A stretch of 47,973 bases of DNA from Collinsella aerofaciens. Lineage in GTDB: Bacteria; Actinomycetota; Coriobacteriia; Coriobacteriales; Coriobacteriaceae. The position numbers and the translations under genes are program-made. Of the stretch, positions 1 to 7,805 are shown piece by piece (the stretch's first letter is position 1; the number at the start of each line of letters is the position of its first letter). The stretch spans positions 1-47,973 of the forward strand of contig NZ_JADNDZ010000110.1 of NCBI RefSeq assembly GCF_015552075.1, in the 5' to 3' direction. A model generated the notes under the pieces. It did not search any database and was not told the DNA's origin. It saw only the letters and a list, made by a program, of their open reading frames with translations.

Positions 1-174
1 CTGCGCCGTGACGGCTTCAGGTGCGTGAAGTGCGGACGTAGTCGCGAGGACGACGTGAAGCTCCACGTCGACCATATCAAGCCCGTCTCACGCGGTGGAA
101 AGTCTGAGATAGGCAATCTGCAGACGCTCTGCGAGGACTGCAATTGCGGAAAGGGGAACAAGTACGAGGAGTAA
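1..174 (+). CDS. HNH endonuclease, C-terminal part (5' end outside window)
   Basis: The frame is open from base 1 to TAA at 172-174, giving the last 57 residues of a protein that begins before the window. It carries a classic small HNH fold: zinc-ligand pairs C8/C11 (CVKCG) and C44/C47 (CEDCN), the catalytic stretch HVDHIKP (H25), N39 in GNLQTL and N48 after the second Cys pair. Proteins of this kind are stand-alone HNH nucleases common on phages and mobile elements. Substrate and role cannot be told from this fragment. It is not related in sequence to the HNH domain of the Cas9 further right. Confidence 0.8.
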   Translation: MRRDGFRCVKCGRSREDDVKLHVDHIKPVSRGGKSEIGNLQTLCEDCNCGKGNKYEE

Positions 175-194
175 CGCATCTGATAGCAAACCCT

Positions 195-377
195 CTAAGC
201 ATCCTTCTCATCGTTAACCACCGTCGCGCGGCGAGTGCCGACTGTATCGAGATGCGAGCCGATGAATACTTTGCCGTCGGGCTCGAGCTCAATGCTGCCA
301 TCTTCATGGGGGGCGGCCATGCGCTCGAGGTCGGCATCGGTGATACCGTGCTTCGCCATAAAATCGTTAACGTTCAT
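195..377 (-). CDS. small acidic hypothetical protein, possibly antitoxin-like
   Basis: A 60-residue protein. The start at 377 is chosen because GGAGAGGTG lies 6 nt before ATG; the longer reading to 464 has no such site. It begins MNVNDFMAKHGITDADLERM, a short helical segment resembling the N-terminus of some small actinobacterial antitoxins, followed by an acidic stretch (EDGSIELEPDG) and a short basic C-terminus. No toxin lies beside it, and the protein is short for a ribbon-helix-helix antitoxin, so it may be truncated. Function unknown; the antitoxin idea is only a resemblance recalled from the family. Confidence 0.45.
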   Translation of the reverse strand: MNVNDFMAKHGITDADLERMAAPHEDGSIELEPDGKVFIGSHLDTVGTRRATVVNDEKDA

Positions 378-521
378 GTTAATCACCTCTCCAAGCCGAG
401 ATCCCTGAGCGTCTTGCCGCTCGGTGGAATCATCCCGTGTCACAAAATCGAAACAATCATCCACGGAATCATCGATGCGCAGACTCGATGGGCATGTCGT
501 GCTAGCCCGAGATCCAGAGAG

Positions 522-1172
522 CTACTGTTCCTCACGCCGCTGCCGCTCGATCCATTTTTGGACACCGAGGCAGGCGAGGGCATTGGCTAGGCTCGCGCTC
601 ATACCATCCGGCCGGTCGTAGCCGATATGATCGGCCACATCAGTCAGCTCAATATGTGCGAGGCGATTGTAGTTACGATTCGTCTCCCCGAGCCATTGAC
701 AATATTCATACATCGTATCTGTGACCCTGGCACCTGAGGCGGGCGCAGCGTCGTTGTGTCCCAGGAACCTCATGACGCATGAAGCGTTATAGACGATAAC
801 CTCGTCTGCGCCCCAGATGATCTCCCTGATCTTTAACTGGTCGTCGAAAAAGGAGGGGAGGCCCATCTGGTTGTCGGGGGTCACCCCGTTGACCTCAGAT
901 GCCGCCTGCCACAGCTCCCTGGAATCGGGCTTGTATTTCCCCTCATGGACCGCATTTCCCGCCCAGTCCACGATCGCGATGGCCACGATCTCATCTTCAA
1001 CGGGGTTGGGCCCCGTCGTTCCGAGGTCCAGGCAGACAACCTTCGGGGCCCGCGCCTCGAAATAACCCGTCATCATGCCGTCGAGCCGGCAGCGAAGCAC
1101 CGGATTCTTTCTGAACGAGCGCGCAAGAAGCTCGATCTCGTCGGCCGATCCGGTTACACGCACGCATGCCAT
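522..1172 (-). CDS. DEDD-exonuclease-like protein with lost catalytic residues
   Basis: 216 residues, ATG at 1172 behind AGAGGA. The fold signature of DnaQ-type (DEDDh) 3'-5' exonucleases is visible: KVVCLDLGTTGPNP (residues 44-57), SEVNGVTPD (92-100), VYNASCVMRFL (127-137) and SASLANALA (192-200). In active enzymes the first motif is DxE, the second holds Asp, and the last is HxxxxD. Here only D49 remains: the Glu is G51, the second Asp is C132, and the His and Asp are S192 and N197. The intact relative at 44218-44826 has every one of these residues. It is therefore probably a catalytically dead paralogue that may bind nucleic acid or a partner. An extra N-terminal segment of about 40 residues precedes the fold. 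Confidence 0.7.
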   Translation of the reverse strand: MACVRVTGSADEIELLARSFRKNPVLRCRLDGMMTGYFEARAPKVVCLDLGTTGPNPVEDEIVAIAIVDWAGNAVHEGKYKPDSRELWQAASEVNGVTPDNQMGLPSFFDDQLKIREIIWGADEVIVYNASCVMRFLGHNDAAPASGARVTDTMYEYCQWLGETNRNYNRLAHIELTDVADHIGYDRPDGMSASLANALACLGVQKWIERQRREEQ

Positions 1173-1474
1173 ACGCCGTTCCTCTCACTATTTGGTGACC
1201 TCGCCGTTAGCTGCCCCGACTCTATCACAGCACCGGATAGGCCTTTTGTGGCGCCTGCGACCAGGAGGTCATTAAATCTTGTCGAACATGTGTTGTACGG
1301 CCGCGTACGTAGTGGTCTATCTGCGTTTTCCATGTCACCATTTGTCACCCCTTGGCACCAAATTACTTTCTGTTGATGCATTTCGCGGGGCAAAATCTTA
1401 TTTGGGGGTGGAGGTCCATCCCATCGTGTCGACGGGGGCTGAAGACTCGAACCCCCAACCGAAAGGAGTGCATC
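1173..1474. other. intergenic region before the pilin gene
   Basis: About 300 bp without a convincing gene. It separates the minus-strand exonuclease-like gene from the plus-strand pilin gene and holds the first copy of the shared 20-bp site (1343-1362). About 35 bp after that site lies an AT-rich stretch (AAAATCTTATTT) that could act as a -10 region. The pilin ribosome site (AAAGGAG, about 1463) closes the region. A near-miss LexA box, GAAC-ATGT-GTTG, is at 1284-1295. Confidence 0.5.
1343..1362 (+). promoter_or_regulatory. shared 20-bp regulatory site, copy 1 (before flp pilin)
   Basis: TGTCACC-CCT-TGGCACCAAA. Two direct half-sites (TGTCACC and TGGCACC) start exactly 10 bp apart, one helical turn. 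The same sequence occurs at 10823, 13283, 21406 (-) and 44188 (-), always oriented towards the operon downstream. Here the pilin start codon is 112 bp further on. Probably an activator site: no good -35 hexamer is seen beside it. Confidence 0.75.
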
Positions 1475-1717
1475 ATGGATTCTGGAACCATGAACGCCAT
1501 GGCCATGTACCTCATGGCCAAGACCTACAATGTCCGTCGTGCAGCTGACGAGAAGTTCGGTGCCGTGCTCTCCACCGAGATGATCATCCTCATCGGCCTG
1601 CTTGCCCTCGCACTTGTCTCCGTGCTTTCGATTTATTCCGGCAAGCTCCGCGATGTCATCACGATGGCGACCAATGTCGTCGGCAAGATCGGCACCAACG
1701 GCTACTCGCTCACGTAA
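1475..1717 (+). CDS. flp: Flp/Tad-type major pilin
   Basis: 80 residues, ATG at 1475 with AAAGGAG 8 nt before it. A short basic leader (ending ADEKFG, about residue 28) precedes AVLSTEMIILIGLLALALV, a hydrophobic helix with a Glu near its start. This is the layout of type IVb (Flp) prepilins cleaved by a TadV/CpaA-type peptidase after Gly. The assembled protein would be the pilus fibre subunit. It is monocistronic, followed by a strong terminator, and is separated by the whole CRISPR-Cas module from the other tad genes, but it carries the same upstream 20-bp site as they do. The exact cleavage position is uncertain, because the Glu sits at +6 rather than +5 if cleavage follows G28. Confidence 0.85.
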   Translation: MDSGTMNAMAMYLMAKTYNVRRAADEKFGAVLSTEMIILIGLLALALVSVLSIYSGKLRDVITMATNVVGKIGTNGYSLT

Positions 1718-1745
1718 TATAGCTCGATTTGCCTTCCCCTTTTGG

Positions 1746-1782
1746 CCCCGTCCCGGAATCAGCCTGGGACGGGGTTTCTTTT
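1746..1782 (+). terminator. Rho-independent terminator of flp
   Basis: Stem CCCCGTCCC (1746-1754) pairs with GGGACGGGG (1766-1774), followed by TTTCTTTT. It lies about 30 bp after the pilin stop codon. Confidence 0.9.
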
Positions 1783-1900
1783 CGGCTATCCCCTTCGCTG
1801 CGGAAAGGCCCTTAGCCCATTCGGCTGGAAGTCGAGATACTCGGAACATGGCCTTCCGGCAACGCTCGGAATCGTTATCGGGAACGTCCCGACGTCAGTC

Positions 1901-1906
1901 TATAAT
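1901..1906 (+). promoter_or_regulatory. probable -10 element (TATAAT) before the 92-residue gene
   Basis: A perfect TATAAT lies 69 bp before the GTG start at 1975. No good -35 hexamer is seen at 16-18 bp; GGAAC occurs at 1881. A small GC-rich hairpin (CCGGG...CCCGG, about 1927-1940) follows in the leader. Transcription from here could also run on into cas9, reading antisense through the tracrRNA. Confidence 0.5.
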
Positions 1907-1974
1907 TGGATAAAACCCTCCAATGCCGGGAAAGGCCCGGCCTCATGCCTTCTTTCAGAGGGGGAGGGGTAACT

Positions 1975-2253
1975 GTGAACAGTTTCCAAATGAATAGCGT
2001 GCACCTGACCGAGGCCGGCAGCGGCACGGTCGAGCGCTGCCTGGACTCCAGGGGCCAGATGCACGTGCGCAACCAGGTCGGGAAGCTCCGCATCGACTCC
2101 GAGACCGGCGCCACCGAGATGGAGGTGTCGCGCGGTCTCAGCGATGCCGTCTACGTGGATGTGGCAACCGGCGACATGATCCACGAGAACACGGTGGGCA
2201 GCATCCGCTTCCGCACCGACTCGACCGGTACCGTCATGGAGCACCTGCTCTAG
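1975..2253 (+). CDS. hypothetical 92-residue protein upstream of the CRISPR module
   Basis: GTG start at 1975 chosen because GGGAGGGG lies 5-6 nt before it; a longer reading from 1906 would overlap the promoter. No signal peptide, membrane segment or cysteine-rich site. The sequence alternates short polar and hydrophobic runs (HVRNQVGKLRID, YVDVATGDMI, IRFRTDSTGTV), suggesting a small beta-rich protein. It ends 22 bp before the tracrRNA terminator and 144 bp before cas9 and has no terminator of its own on this strand. That position is compatible with a CRISPR accessory or regulator, but nothing in the sequence proves it; it was not recognised as any family. Confidence 0.65.
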   Translation: MNSFQMNSVHLTEAGSGTVERCLDSRGQMHVRNQVGKLRIDSETGATEMEVSRGLSDAVYVDVATGDMIHENTVGSIRFRTDSTGTVMEHLL

Positions 2254-2275
2254 ATGCCTATGGAATGTCGGAATA

Positions 2276-2370
2276 AAGAAAAAGCCCCATACGGGGCGGC
2301 CTGTTAAGGCAGTTTGTGGCTTTTAAGCCGTATTTCGACTTAGGTACTGCGCTTCGAGCAGCAACTCACA
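2276..2370 (-). ncRNA. tracrRNA of the type II CRISPR-Cas system
   Basis: Read leftwards from about 2370 this stretch has every part of a tracrRNA. The anti-repeat (2367-2333) is the reverse complement of the CRISPR repeat. It pairs with repeat segment AGGTAC.GCGCTTCGAGCAG and, across a bulge, with TTCG. The bulge on the tracr side is AAGU, as in the well-known S. pyogenes duplex. Then come a nexus-like hairpin (GGCUUAAAAGCC), a second stem (GCCUUAACAGGC) and a terminator hairpin GCCCC-GUAU-GGGGC (2297-2284) ending in UUUUUCUUU. A -10 element TATAAA (2381-2376) fits a transcript of about 95 nt. It runs divergently from cas9 and overlaps the cas9 leader. Confidence 0.88.
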
Positions 2371-2375
2371 ATCCT

Positions 2376-2381
2376 TTTATA
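2376..2381 (-). promoter_or_regulatory. -10 element of the tracrRNA promoter
   Basis: TATAAA on the minus strand, 6-7 nt before the predicted tracrRNA start. It lies only 17 bp before the cas9 ATG, so tracrRNA initiation and cas9 leader transcription collide. No clear -35 hexamer; a match could lie inside the cas9 start region. Confidence 0.5.
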
Positions 2382-2397
2382 TCACACAGGAGAACTC

Positions 2398-5300
2398 ATG
2401 GCCAGGAAACTTAAAAATATCAACGGTCCGTGGTATGCCGGAATCGACCTCGACGGCACGAGCGTCGGGTTCGTGGCCACAGACGAGTACGGGGAGGTCC
2501 TCTACCATAAGGGCCAGCCCGTGATGGGCGCACGCTGCTTCAAGGAGGCGCTCCACGCCTCCGAGGCCCGTATGCCGCGCACGGCGAGGCGCAGGCTCCA
2601 GCGCGCACGTGGCAGGGAGCGCGAGATGGAGCGCATCTTCGCCCCGGCGATCGCGCCCACGGATCCGGATTTCTTCGTCAGGCGCAGGATTTCCTACAAG
2701 CTCATGCGCGACGATATCGCGGCAGATCCCGCCGCCGCCGCATGGCAGGGGCTTCTCGACGGCTATCCCACGCTCGCGCACCTCGACGTCGACCTCATGG
2801 AATCAGATACCCCCCGCGACCCAAGGCTTATCTTCTGGGCCGTCGCCAACCATGTCGTGCGACGCGGCCATTTCCTCATGGAGGGCCATGACGTGACGTC
2901 GGCGAACTCAGACCCCTTCGCTCAGGTCGAGGCCCTCGTGCGCGAGCTCGACGCCCTGGGGGAGGTCTGCGGCGAGGCTATCGAGCTCGACGGTGGCGCG
3001 CTTGCCGATATGGGCGGCTCCTGGACGGCACGCGAGCTCCAGAAGGCCGTGTCCGGCGCCGTCTCGGTGGCGGGCGACGATATCGACGCCAAGATAGCAC
3101 GCGTTCAGGCAAAGGCGCTGGGCGACCTCGTCGCCGGCTACAAGGCGAACATGGGCGCCTTCGCCCTTGAGGGCGAGCAGATCGGCAAGGTTTCCGTGTC
3201 CGATGCCGACGCGCTCGACGAGTTCCTCGCCAACTGCCCCGACCGCCTCGCCCCGACTATCGAGGCCGCGAGGGGTCTCTACTCGGCATGGCGTCTACAG
3301 GGCCTTCTCTCGTTTGCGCCCGGAAAGACCCTCTCGCACAACCAGGTGGCCCAGTACGAGGTGTATGGGCGCCAGCTGCGCACCCTGAAGGACCTCGCGC
3401 TGAAATATATCGTCCGCGCGGATTCCGCAGACGGTCCCGACGAGGACGGCCTCGCCCTCTATAGGGACTTCTTCGGCGGCCCCAAGAGGTCGGGGCGCGG
3501 GGGGTACGACAAGGTGCTCGTGAAGAAGCTCGACGGGGCGAAAAGGAACATGGGCTATACGGCCTACGACCTCAACGTGATTCCCTACGAGGAGTTCAAG
3601 AAGAGGGTCGAGAGGCTCTTCAAGGGCACGGATGCCGTAACGGACCCAGCCTACGTCGATATGGTCGCCGCCCTCGGCGAGCACAGGTTCCTACGCCGTA
3701 TCCACACCGCGGACAACAGCGCGATTCCCTACCAGCTCCATGCGGAGGTCGTGGGCCGCATCATCGACAAGCAGGGCAGCTTCTACCCTTGGCTCAAGGA
3801 CGCAGGCCCCCATATCCTGAAGGTGCTGACCTCGAGGATCCCGTACTACGTCGGACCGCTGGATTCCTCGGCCGCACCAGTGGACGCACACGGCAAGGCG
3901 AGGTTCGCGTGGTCGCGCCGTCTTCCCGGCCACGAGCGCGCCTTCGTGGCTCCCTGGAACTACGAGGAGCATATCGATACTGATGCGGCCGCAGAGGCCT
4001 TCATCCGGCGCATGACGGGCAAGTGCACCTATCTGGTGGATGAGGACGTGCTCCCGGCGAACTCCCTCATCTACGAGCGTTTCCGGTTCCTGAACGAGCT
4101 GGCGGGAATCCGCTACACCGAGGACGGCCAGGACTGGCTTCCGCTCGATGCCGCGATGAGGCGCTCTGTTGTCGAGGCCGCATCGGACGGGTCGGTCATG
4201 ACCCTCAACCGGATTGAGAACATCCTCTCGCGCGACTTCACGATGGCTCACCCCCACGTCAAGGGCGTATCCGACGCCAAGAGGATGACGTCGCGCCTGT
4301 CCGTATCGGCCTGGATGGCAAATCTTCTCGGCGTGAAGACACTCACTGCGGCCCAGAAGTCCATGGCAGAGGACCTTATCCTTTGGAATACCGTGTTCGA
4401 GGAGCGCTCCATCCTGAAGCGCAAGATCGCCAAGGAATACGGGGACGTCCTTGACGAGGAAGCCATCGACGCCTTTTGCGCGAAGCGACTCAAGGGCTGG
4501 GGCCAGCTCTCCGAGCGGCTGCTGACGGGCGTGTGGGCCGAAACCGCGCGCGGCGACATGTGTATCATGGACGTCCTCGAGCAGGGAGCGCCCTACGGCA
4601 GGTTCCGCGGCGCGTCCATGAACCTGATGCAGGCCTTAAGCGATACCGAGCTCGGCTTCCGCGCAAAGATCGACGAGGCCAACGCAGCCGCGCTGGAAAA
4701 GGCCGGCGAGCTCGGCATCGACGCCCTGCCCGGGTCCCCGGCGCTTCGTCGCGGCGTCTCGCAGGCCATGAAGGTTATCGAGGATATGGTTTCGGTGGCA
4801 GGTTGTGCCCCGGCCAAGGTCTACGTCGAGGTCACGAGGACCGCATCGAACAAGTTGAAGGGCAGGAGGTCGCGAAGCCGCGCCCAGGAGATCGAGGCCG
4901 CTCTGAAGGCGCTTGACGAGGACGCGCGCCGCGACCTGGATGCCGCCAGGCTCCTACGCGAACTGGGGATGTTCGACGAGAAGGAGATCAACGAGCGTCT
5001 GTACCTTTATTTCAAGCAGGCGGGAAAGAGCCTCTACTCCGGCAGGCCCATCGATATTGCGCGCATCGCATCAGCCGACTACTGCGTCGACCGCATCCTT
5101 CCCAGGTCGGTGCGCAAGGACGAATCACTCGACAACAAGGTACTGGTCTTGTATGCCGAGAGCCTTGATAAGAAGGAGTCCATCATCGTGCCCCGGCCCG
5201 TCCAGAGGAAGATGGCGCCGTTATGGATGCACCTGCGCCGCGTGGGCCTCATGACCGAGCGCAAGCTCAACGCGCTCATGAGGACGCAGATCTCGGAGAG

Positions 5301-6591
5301 GATGCTGAAGTCGATCGTCGGGTGCCAGCTGACAGAGACGAGCCAGGAGTGCAAGCTCATCGCCGCGGTCCTCGAGGCCACCTACGCGGGCGTCAAGGTC
5401 GTGCCCGTGAAGGCCGGCGTCGCCAGTTCGGTCAGGAGGCGCGCGGGAATCCCGAGAAGCCGCAAGGCCAACCGCTACTACCACGCACACGATGCCCTGA
5501 TCGCTCTCACGACCGGCAGGTTCATCGAGACGAGGGCGCCCATGTGGTCGAACAACAGGGCCTTCTACGAGCGCACCATGCGCGATATCGAGGTACAGGA
5601 GCGCTGGGGCGGGGCGGACTCCGAGCTCGACTTCTTCTCCGGCGGCTTCTTCCGTGACCTCGTGGACTATGACACGGCCGAAGTGCTGTGGGATTCCGAT
5701 TTCGAGCGCGAGAGGCTCATCCGTGCCTGCTCCTGGAAGAACCTACGCGTGACGTTTGCCCCCTACGAGGAGGGCGGGGCCTTCTGGAAACAGACCGTCT
5801 ACTCCCCGCGCGACTCGAAGACGAAGCTCATTCCCGTGAAGGGAGAACGCGACGCGGCCCTGTTTGGCGGCTACTCCGCCCAGACGTTCGCCTACTTCAT
5901 GATCTACGAGAGCGAGGGCAAGAAGGGAAATCTATTCAGGTTCGCCCCCGTGCCCACGTCCATCGCGTCCAAGGCCACCGATTCGCTCACCGAGCTCTAT
6001 GCGCGCTCGCTGTGCCGCGAATCAGGCGAGAGGTTCATCCGCGTCGTGCGCGACAGGATCCTTAAGGAGACCGTGTACGAGGCATACGGGGAGCGTTTCA
6101 GGATAAAGGGCCAGAAGACCGCCGGTCCCGTGCGCCAGCTCGCCCTCGACGCCACCGACACCCTCCTGCTCAGAATCGTCGAGCGCATGGTGGACGGCGA
6201 GCAGCCGAGCCCCAGACGCGATCTCGAATCCGATGCCCAGGTCCTCTGCCGGCTGTGGGCACGCCTTCTCGAGCTCGCTCCGGCAAACTTCCCCCGCGTC
6301 TCTAAGGTGCTCAAGCTGGGCGCCCTGAAGACGCCGGAGGAGGTGTTCTCCGATGCGGAAGCAGACGATATCGCCAAGACCGTCCGAGCGGTAGCGGAAT
6401 CCGAGGTCCAGGTCGTGGAGCTCCTATCCGGCATCAGGGGCACCGCCGACGTGAGGTCCATCGGCGGCAGCGCGTTCGCGGGCACGCTCTCGATGACCTT
6501 CGATAAGATCGTCAACGACCCCAAGGCGGGCTTCGCCATCGTGGACATCTCCGCGGCGGGCCTTCACGAGAGGGTTTCCACCCTTGGGTAA
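2398..6591 (+). CDS. cas9: Cas9, type II-A, with a degenerate HNH site
   Basis: 1,397 residues; ATG at 2398 behind AGGAGA. RNA-guided DNA endonuclease of the CRISPR system. Parts visible: RuvC-I AGIDLDGTSVG with D17; arginine-rich bridge helix RTARRRLQRARGRERE (about 62-77); RuvC-II KVYVEVTR with E811; HNH region 890-930; RuvC-III YYHAHDALIAL with H1029 and D1032; then about 365 residues of PAM-interacting region. In the HNH segment YCVDRILPRS...DESLDNKVL aligns with YDVDHIVPQS...DDSIDNKVL of S. pyogenes Cas9. The catalytic His840 position is R899 (codon CGC at 5092-5094), and no Asn lies in residues 917-930 where Asn863 should fall (Ser/Leu instead). D898 is kept. RuvC thus looks active and HNH inactive. 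The family's usual second Gly in RuvC-I is Asp19. The gene overlaps cas1 by 8 nt and heads the cas operon. Confidence 0.97.
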   Translation: MARKLKNINGPWYAGIDLDGTSVGFVATDEYGEVLYHKGQPVMGARCFKEALHASEARMPRTARRRLQRARGREREMERIFAPAIAPTDPDFFVRRRISYKLMRDDIAADPAAAAWQGLLDGYPTLAHLDVDLMESDTPRDPRLIFWAVANHVVRRGHFLMEGHDVTSANSDPFAQVEALVRELDALGEVCGEAIELDGGALADMGGSWTARELQKAVSGAVSVAGDDIDAKIARVQAKALGDLVAGYKANMGAFALEGEQIGKVSVSDADALDEFLANCPDRLAPTIEAARGLYSAWRLQGLLSFAPGKTLSHNQVAQYEVYGRQLRTLKDLALKYIVRADSADGPDEDGLALYRDFFGGPKRSGRGGYDKVLVKKLDGAKRNMGYTAYDLNVIPYEEFKKRVERLFKGTDAVTDPAYVDMVAALGEHRFLRRIHTADNSAIPYQLHAEVVGRIIDKQGSFYPWLKDAGPHILKVLTSRIPYYVGPLDSSAAPVDAHGKARFAWSRRLPGHERAFVAPWNYEEHIDTDAAAEAFIRRMTGKCTYLVDEDVLPANSLIYERFRFLNELAGIRYTEDGQDWLPLDAAMRRSVVEAASDGSVMTLNRIENILSRDFTMAHPHVKGVSDAKRMTSRLSVSAWMANLLGVKTLTAAQKSMAEDLILWNTVFEERSILKRKIAKEYGDVLDEEAIDAFCAKRLKGWGQLSERLLTGVWAETARGDMCIMDVLEQGAPYGRFRGASMNLMQALSDTELGFRAKIDEANAAALEKAGELGIDALPGSPALRRGVSQAMKVIEDMVSVAGCAPAKVYVEVTRTASNKLKGRRSRSRAQEIEAALKALDEDARRDLDAARLLRELGMFDEKEINERLYLYFKQAGKSLYSGRPIDIARIASADYCVDRILPRSVRKDESLDNKVLVLYAESLDKKESIIVPRPVQRKMAPLWMHLRRVGLMTERKLNALMRTQISERMLKSIVGCQLTETSQECKLIAAVLEATYAGVKVVPVKAGVASSVRRRAGIPRSRKANRYYHAHDALIALTTGRFIETRAPMWSNNRAFYERTMRDIEVQERWGGADSELDFFSGGFFRDLVDYDTAEVLWDSDFERERLIRACSWKNLRVTFAPYEEGGAFWKQTVYSPRDSKTKLIPVKGERDAALFGGYSAQTFAYFMIYESEGKKGNLFRFAPVPTSIASKATDSLTELYARSLCRESGERFIRVVRDRILKETVYEAYGERFRIKGQKTAGPVRQLALDATDTLLLRIVERMVDGEQPSPRRDLESDAQVLCRLWARLLELAPANFPRVSKVLKLGALKTPEEVFSDAEADDIAKTVRAVAESEVQVVELLSGIRGTADVRSIGGSAFAGTLSMTFDKIVNDPKAGFAIVDISAAGLHERVSTLG

Positions 6592-7471
6592 GACGCTCTT
6601 CATAGAGAACGCCCGGAAACTGCGCTATGAGGCTGGATGGGTCGCCGTTCACCGCGGCGGCGACCCCCGCCCCGTTCTGTTACGGGCCGACGAGCTCGAC
6701 TGCATCGTTATCGACGGGAAGGCCGCGTTCATATCGACCTACCTGATCGATGAGCTCGCGGCAAGGGGATGCAGCGTCATCCTCACCGATAGCCGGCATA
6801 TGCCGGCATCAATCCTGATGCCGCTAACGGGAGCAACGATCGACACGAACGGCAAAGTCCTCGCGCAGATGTCATGGGGCGCCTGGCCGCGCAAGATGCT
6901 GTGGAAGAAGATCGTCGAGTGCAAGCTGGATAACCAGGCCTCCGTCCTCGAAGGGTCGGGCCATGAACAGGAGGCCGAGCTGCTCGCGTCCTATGCGGGA
7001 GAGGTCCGCGCGGACGATTCGACCGGGCGCGAGGCCGCCGGGGCCCGCCGCTATTTCCAGGCGCTGTTCGGTACCGGTTTCGTCCGGGCACCGCACGCGG
7101 ACGCGACCAACAATGCCCTCGACTATGGTTATTCCATCCTGCTCTCGCATACAGCGTGCAGGATCGCGGCGAAGGGCTATCTCAACCAAGTCGGCATCCA
7201 CCATCACTCCAAAACAAACCCCTACAACCTCGCCTGCGACCTCATGGAGCCGTTCAGGCCACTGATCGACCGGAAGGTCGAGCTGGAGCGTCCCTGCGAG
7301 CTCACGCCGTCCGTGAAGAGGTTCCTTGCGTCCACACTCGCGGACAGGATCCCCTATGGCCATGGGAGCTACCGGGTGTCGGACGTCATCGACCTTTGGG
7401 TAGATGGGTGCCTTCGGGTGATGGAAGGGACTGGCGATGTGGATGGGATCTCGACGCCCGGAATGCCTTGA
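6584..7471 (+). CDS. cas1: Cas1 integrase (type II-A)
   Basis: 295 residues, TTG start at 6584 overlapping the cas9 stop, so translation is probably coupled. With Cas2 it forms the complex that inserts new spacers at the leader end of the array. The metal-binding residues of type II Cas1 are present: E150 in GREAAGARRYFQALFG, H207 in GIHHHSKTNPYNLACDLMEPFRP, and E222 in the same motif. Length fits the type II family (about 290-300). No damage is visible, so spacer acquisition could still work even though the partner Cas9 has an altered nuclease site. Confidence 0.96.
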   Translation: MGKTLFIENARKLRYEAGWVAVHRGGDPRPVLLRADELDCIVIDGKAAFISTYLIDELAARGCSVILTDSRHMPASILMPLTGATIDTNGKVLAQMSWGAWPRKMLWKKIVECKLDNQASVLEGSGHEQEAELLASYAGEVRADDSTGREAAGARRYFQALFGTGFVRAPHADATNNALDYGYSILLSHTACRIAAKGYLNQVGIHHHSKTNPYNLACDLMEPFRPLIDRKVELERPCELTPSVKRFLASTLADRIPYGHGSYRVSDVIDLWVDGCLRVMEGTGDVDGISTPGMP

Positions 7472-7496
7472 TGAGGAGCGGGGGAGGATAAGGTTC

Positions 7497-7805
7497 ATGA
7501 GGATAATCGTCATGTATGACCTCCCCGTAGCCGATATGCAGGACCGCCACGAGTACTCGAGGTTCAGGCAGTTTCTTGTCAGGGACGGCTATACGAGGCT
7601 GCAGAATTCCGTCTACACCCGCCTGGCAGTGGACTCCAAGAACGCCGAGGCGGCGATCTTGCGCCTCAAGGCCAACATTCCCGAAGCCGGGCTGGTGCAG
7701 GTGCTCAGGGTATCCGAGATTTCCTTCTGCTCGATGCTCACGCTTTGCGGAAGCCCGTCAGACGAGGGGCACCTTGTTACCGGAGAGGATTTCATCGTCT
7801 TATGA
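7497..7805 (+). CDS. cas2: Cas2 (type II-A)
   Basis: 102 residues, ATG at 7497 preceded by GGGGGAGG. It starts MRIIVMYDLPV, the first beta-strand of the ferredoxin-like Cas2 fold with the conserved Asp (D8), and has the usual SVYTRLAVD and LVQVLRVSE strands. It acts as the dimeric core of the Cas1-Cas2 integrase. The longer open frame from 7437 only overlaps the cas1 end and has no ribosome site. The stop codon overlaps the csn2 start (ATGA). Confidence 0.95.
   Translation: MRIIVMYDLPVADMQDRHEYSRFRQFLVRDGYTRLQNSVYTRLAVDSKNAEAAILRLKANIPEAGLVQVLRVSEISFCSMLTLCGSPSDEGHLVTGEDFIVL

Noticed and set aside
1-174. The partial HNH nuclease as a replacement for the missing Cas9 HNH activity
   Set aside because: It is a zinc-finger type HNH of a stand-alone family, separated by other operons and without a link to cas genes.
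1284-1295. Possible fifth LexA box GAAC-ATGT-GTTG before the pilin
   Set aside because: The last base breaks the GTTC half-site and the distance to the start (about 180 bp) differs from the other boxes.
1353-1362. TGGCACC as a sigma-54 -24 element
   Set aside because: The matching GC-containing -12 element is not at the right distance in the five copies, and actinobacteria generally lack sigma-54.
1154-1849. 231-codon minus-strand ORF across the pilin gene
   Set aside because: It is antisense to the pilin and its terminator and has no coding signature.
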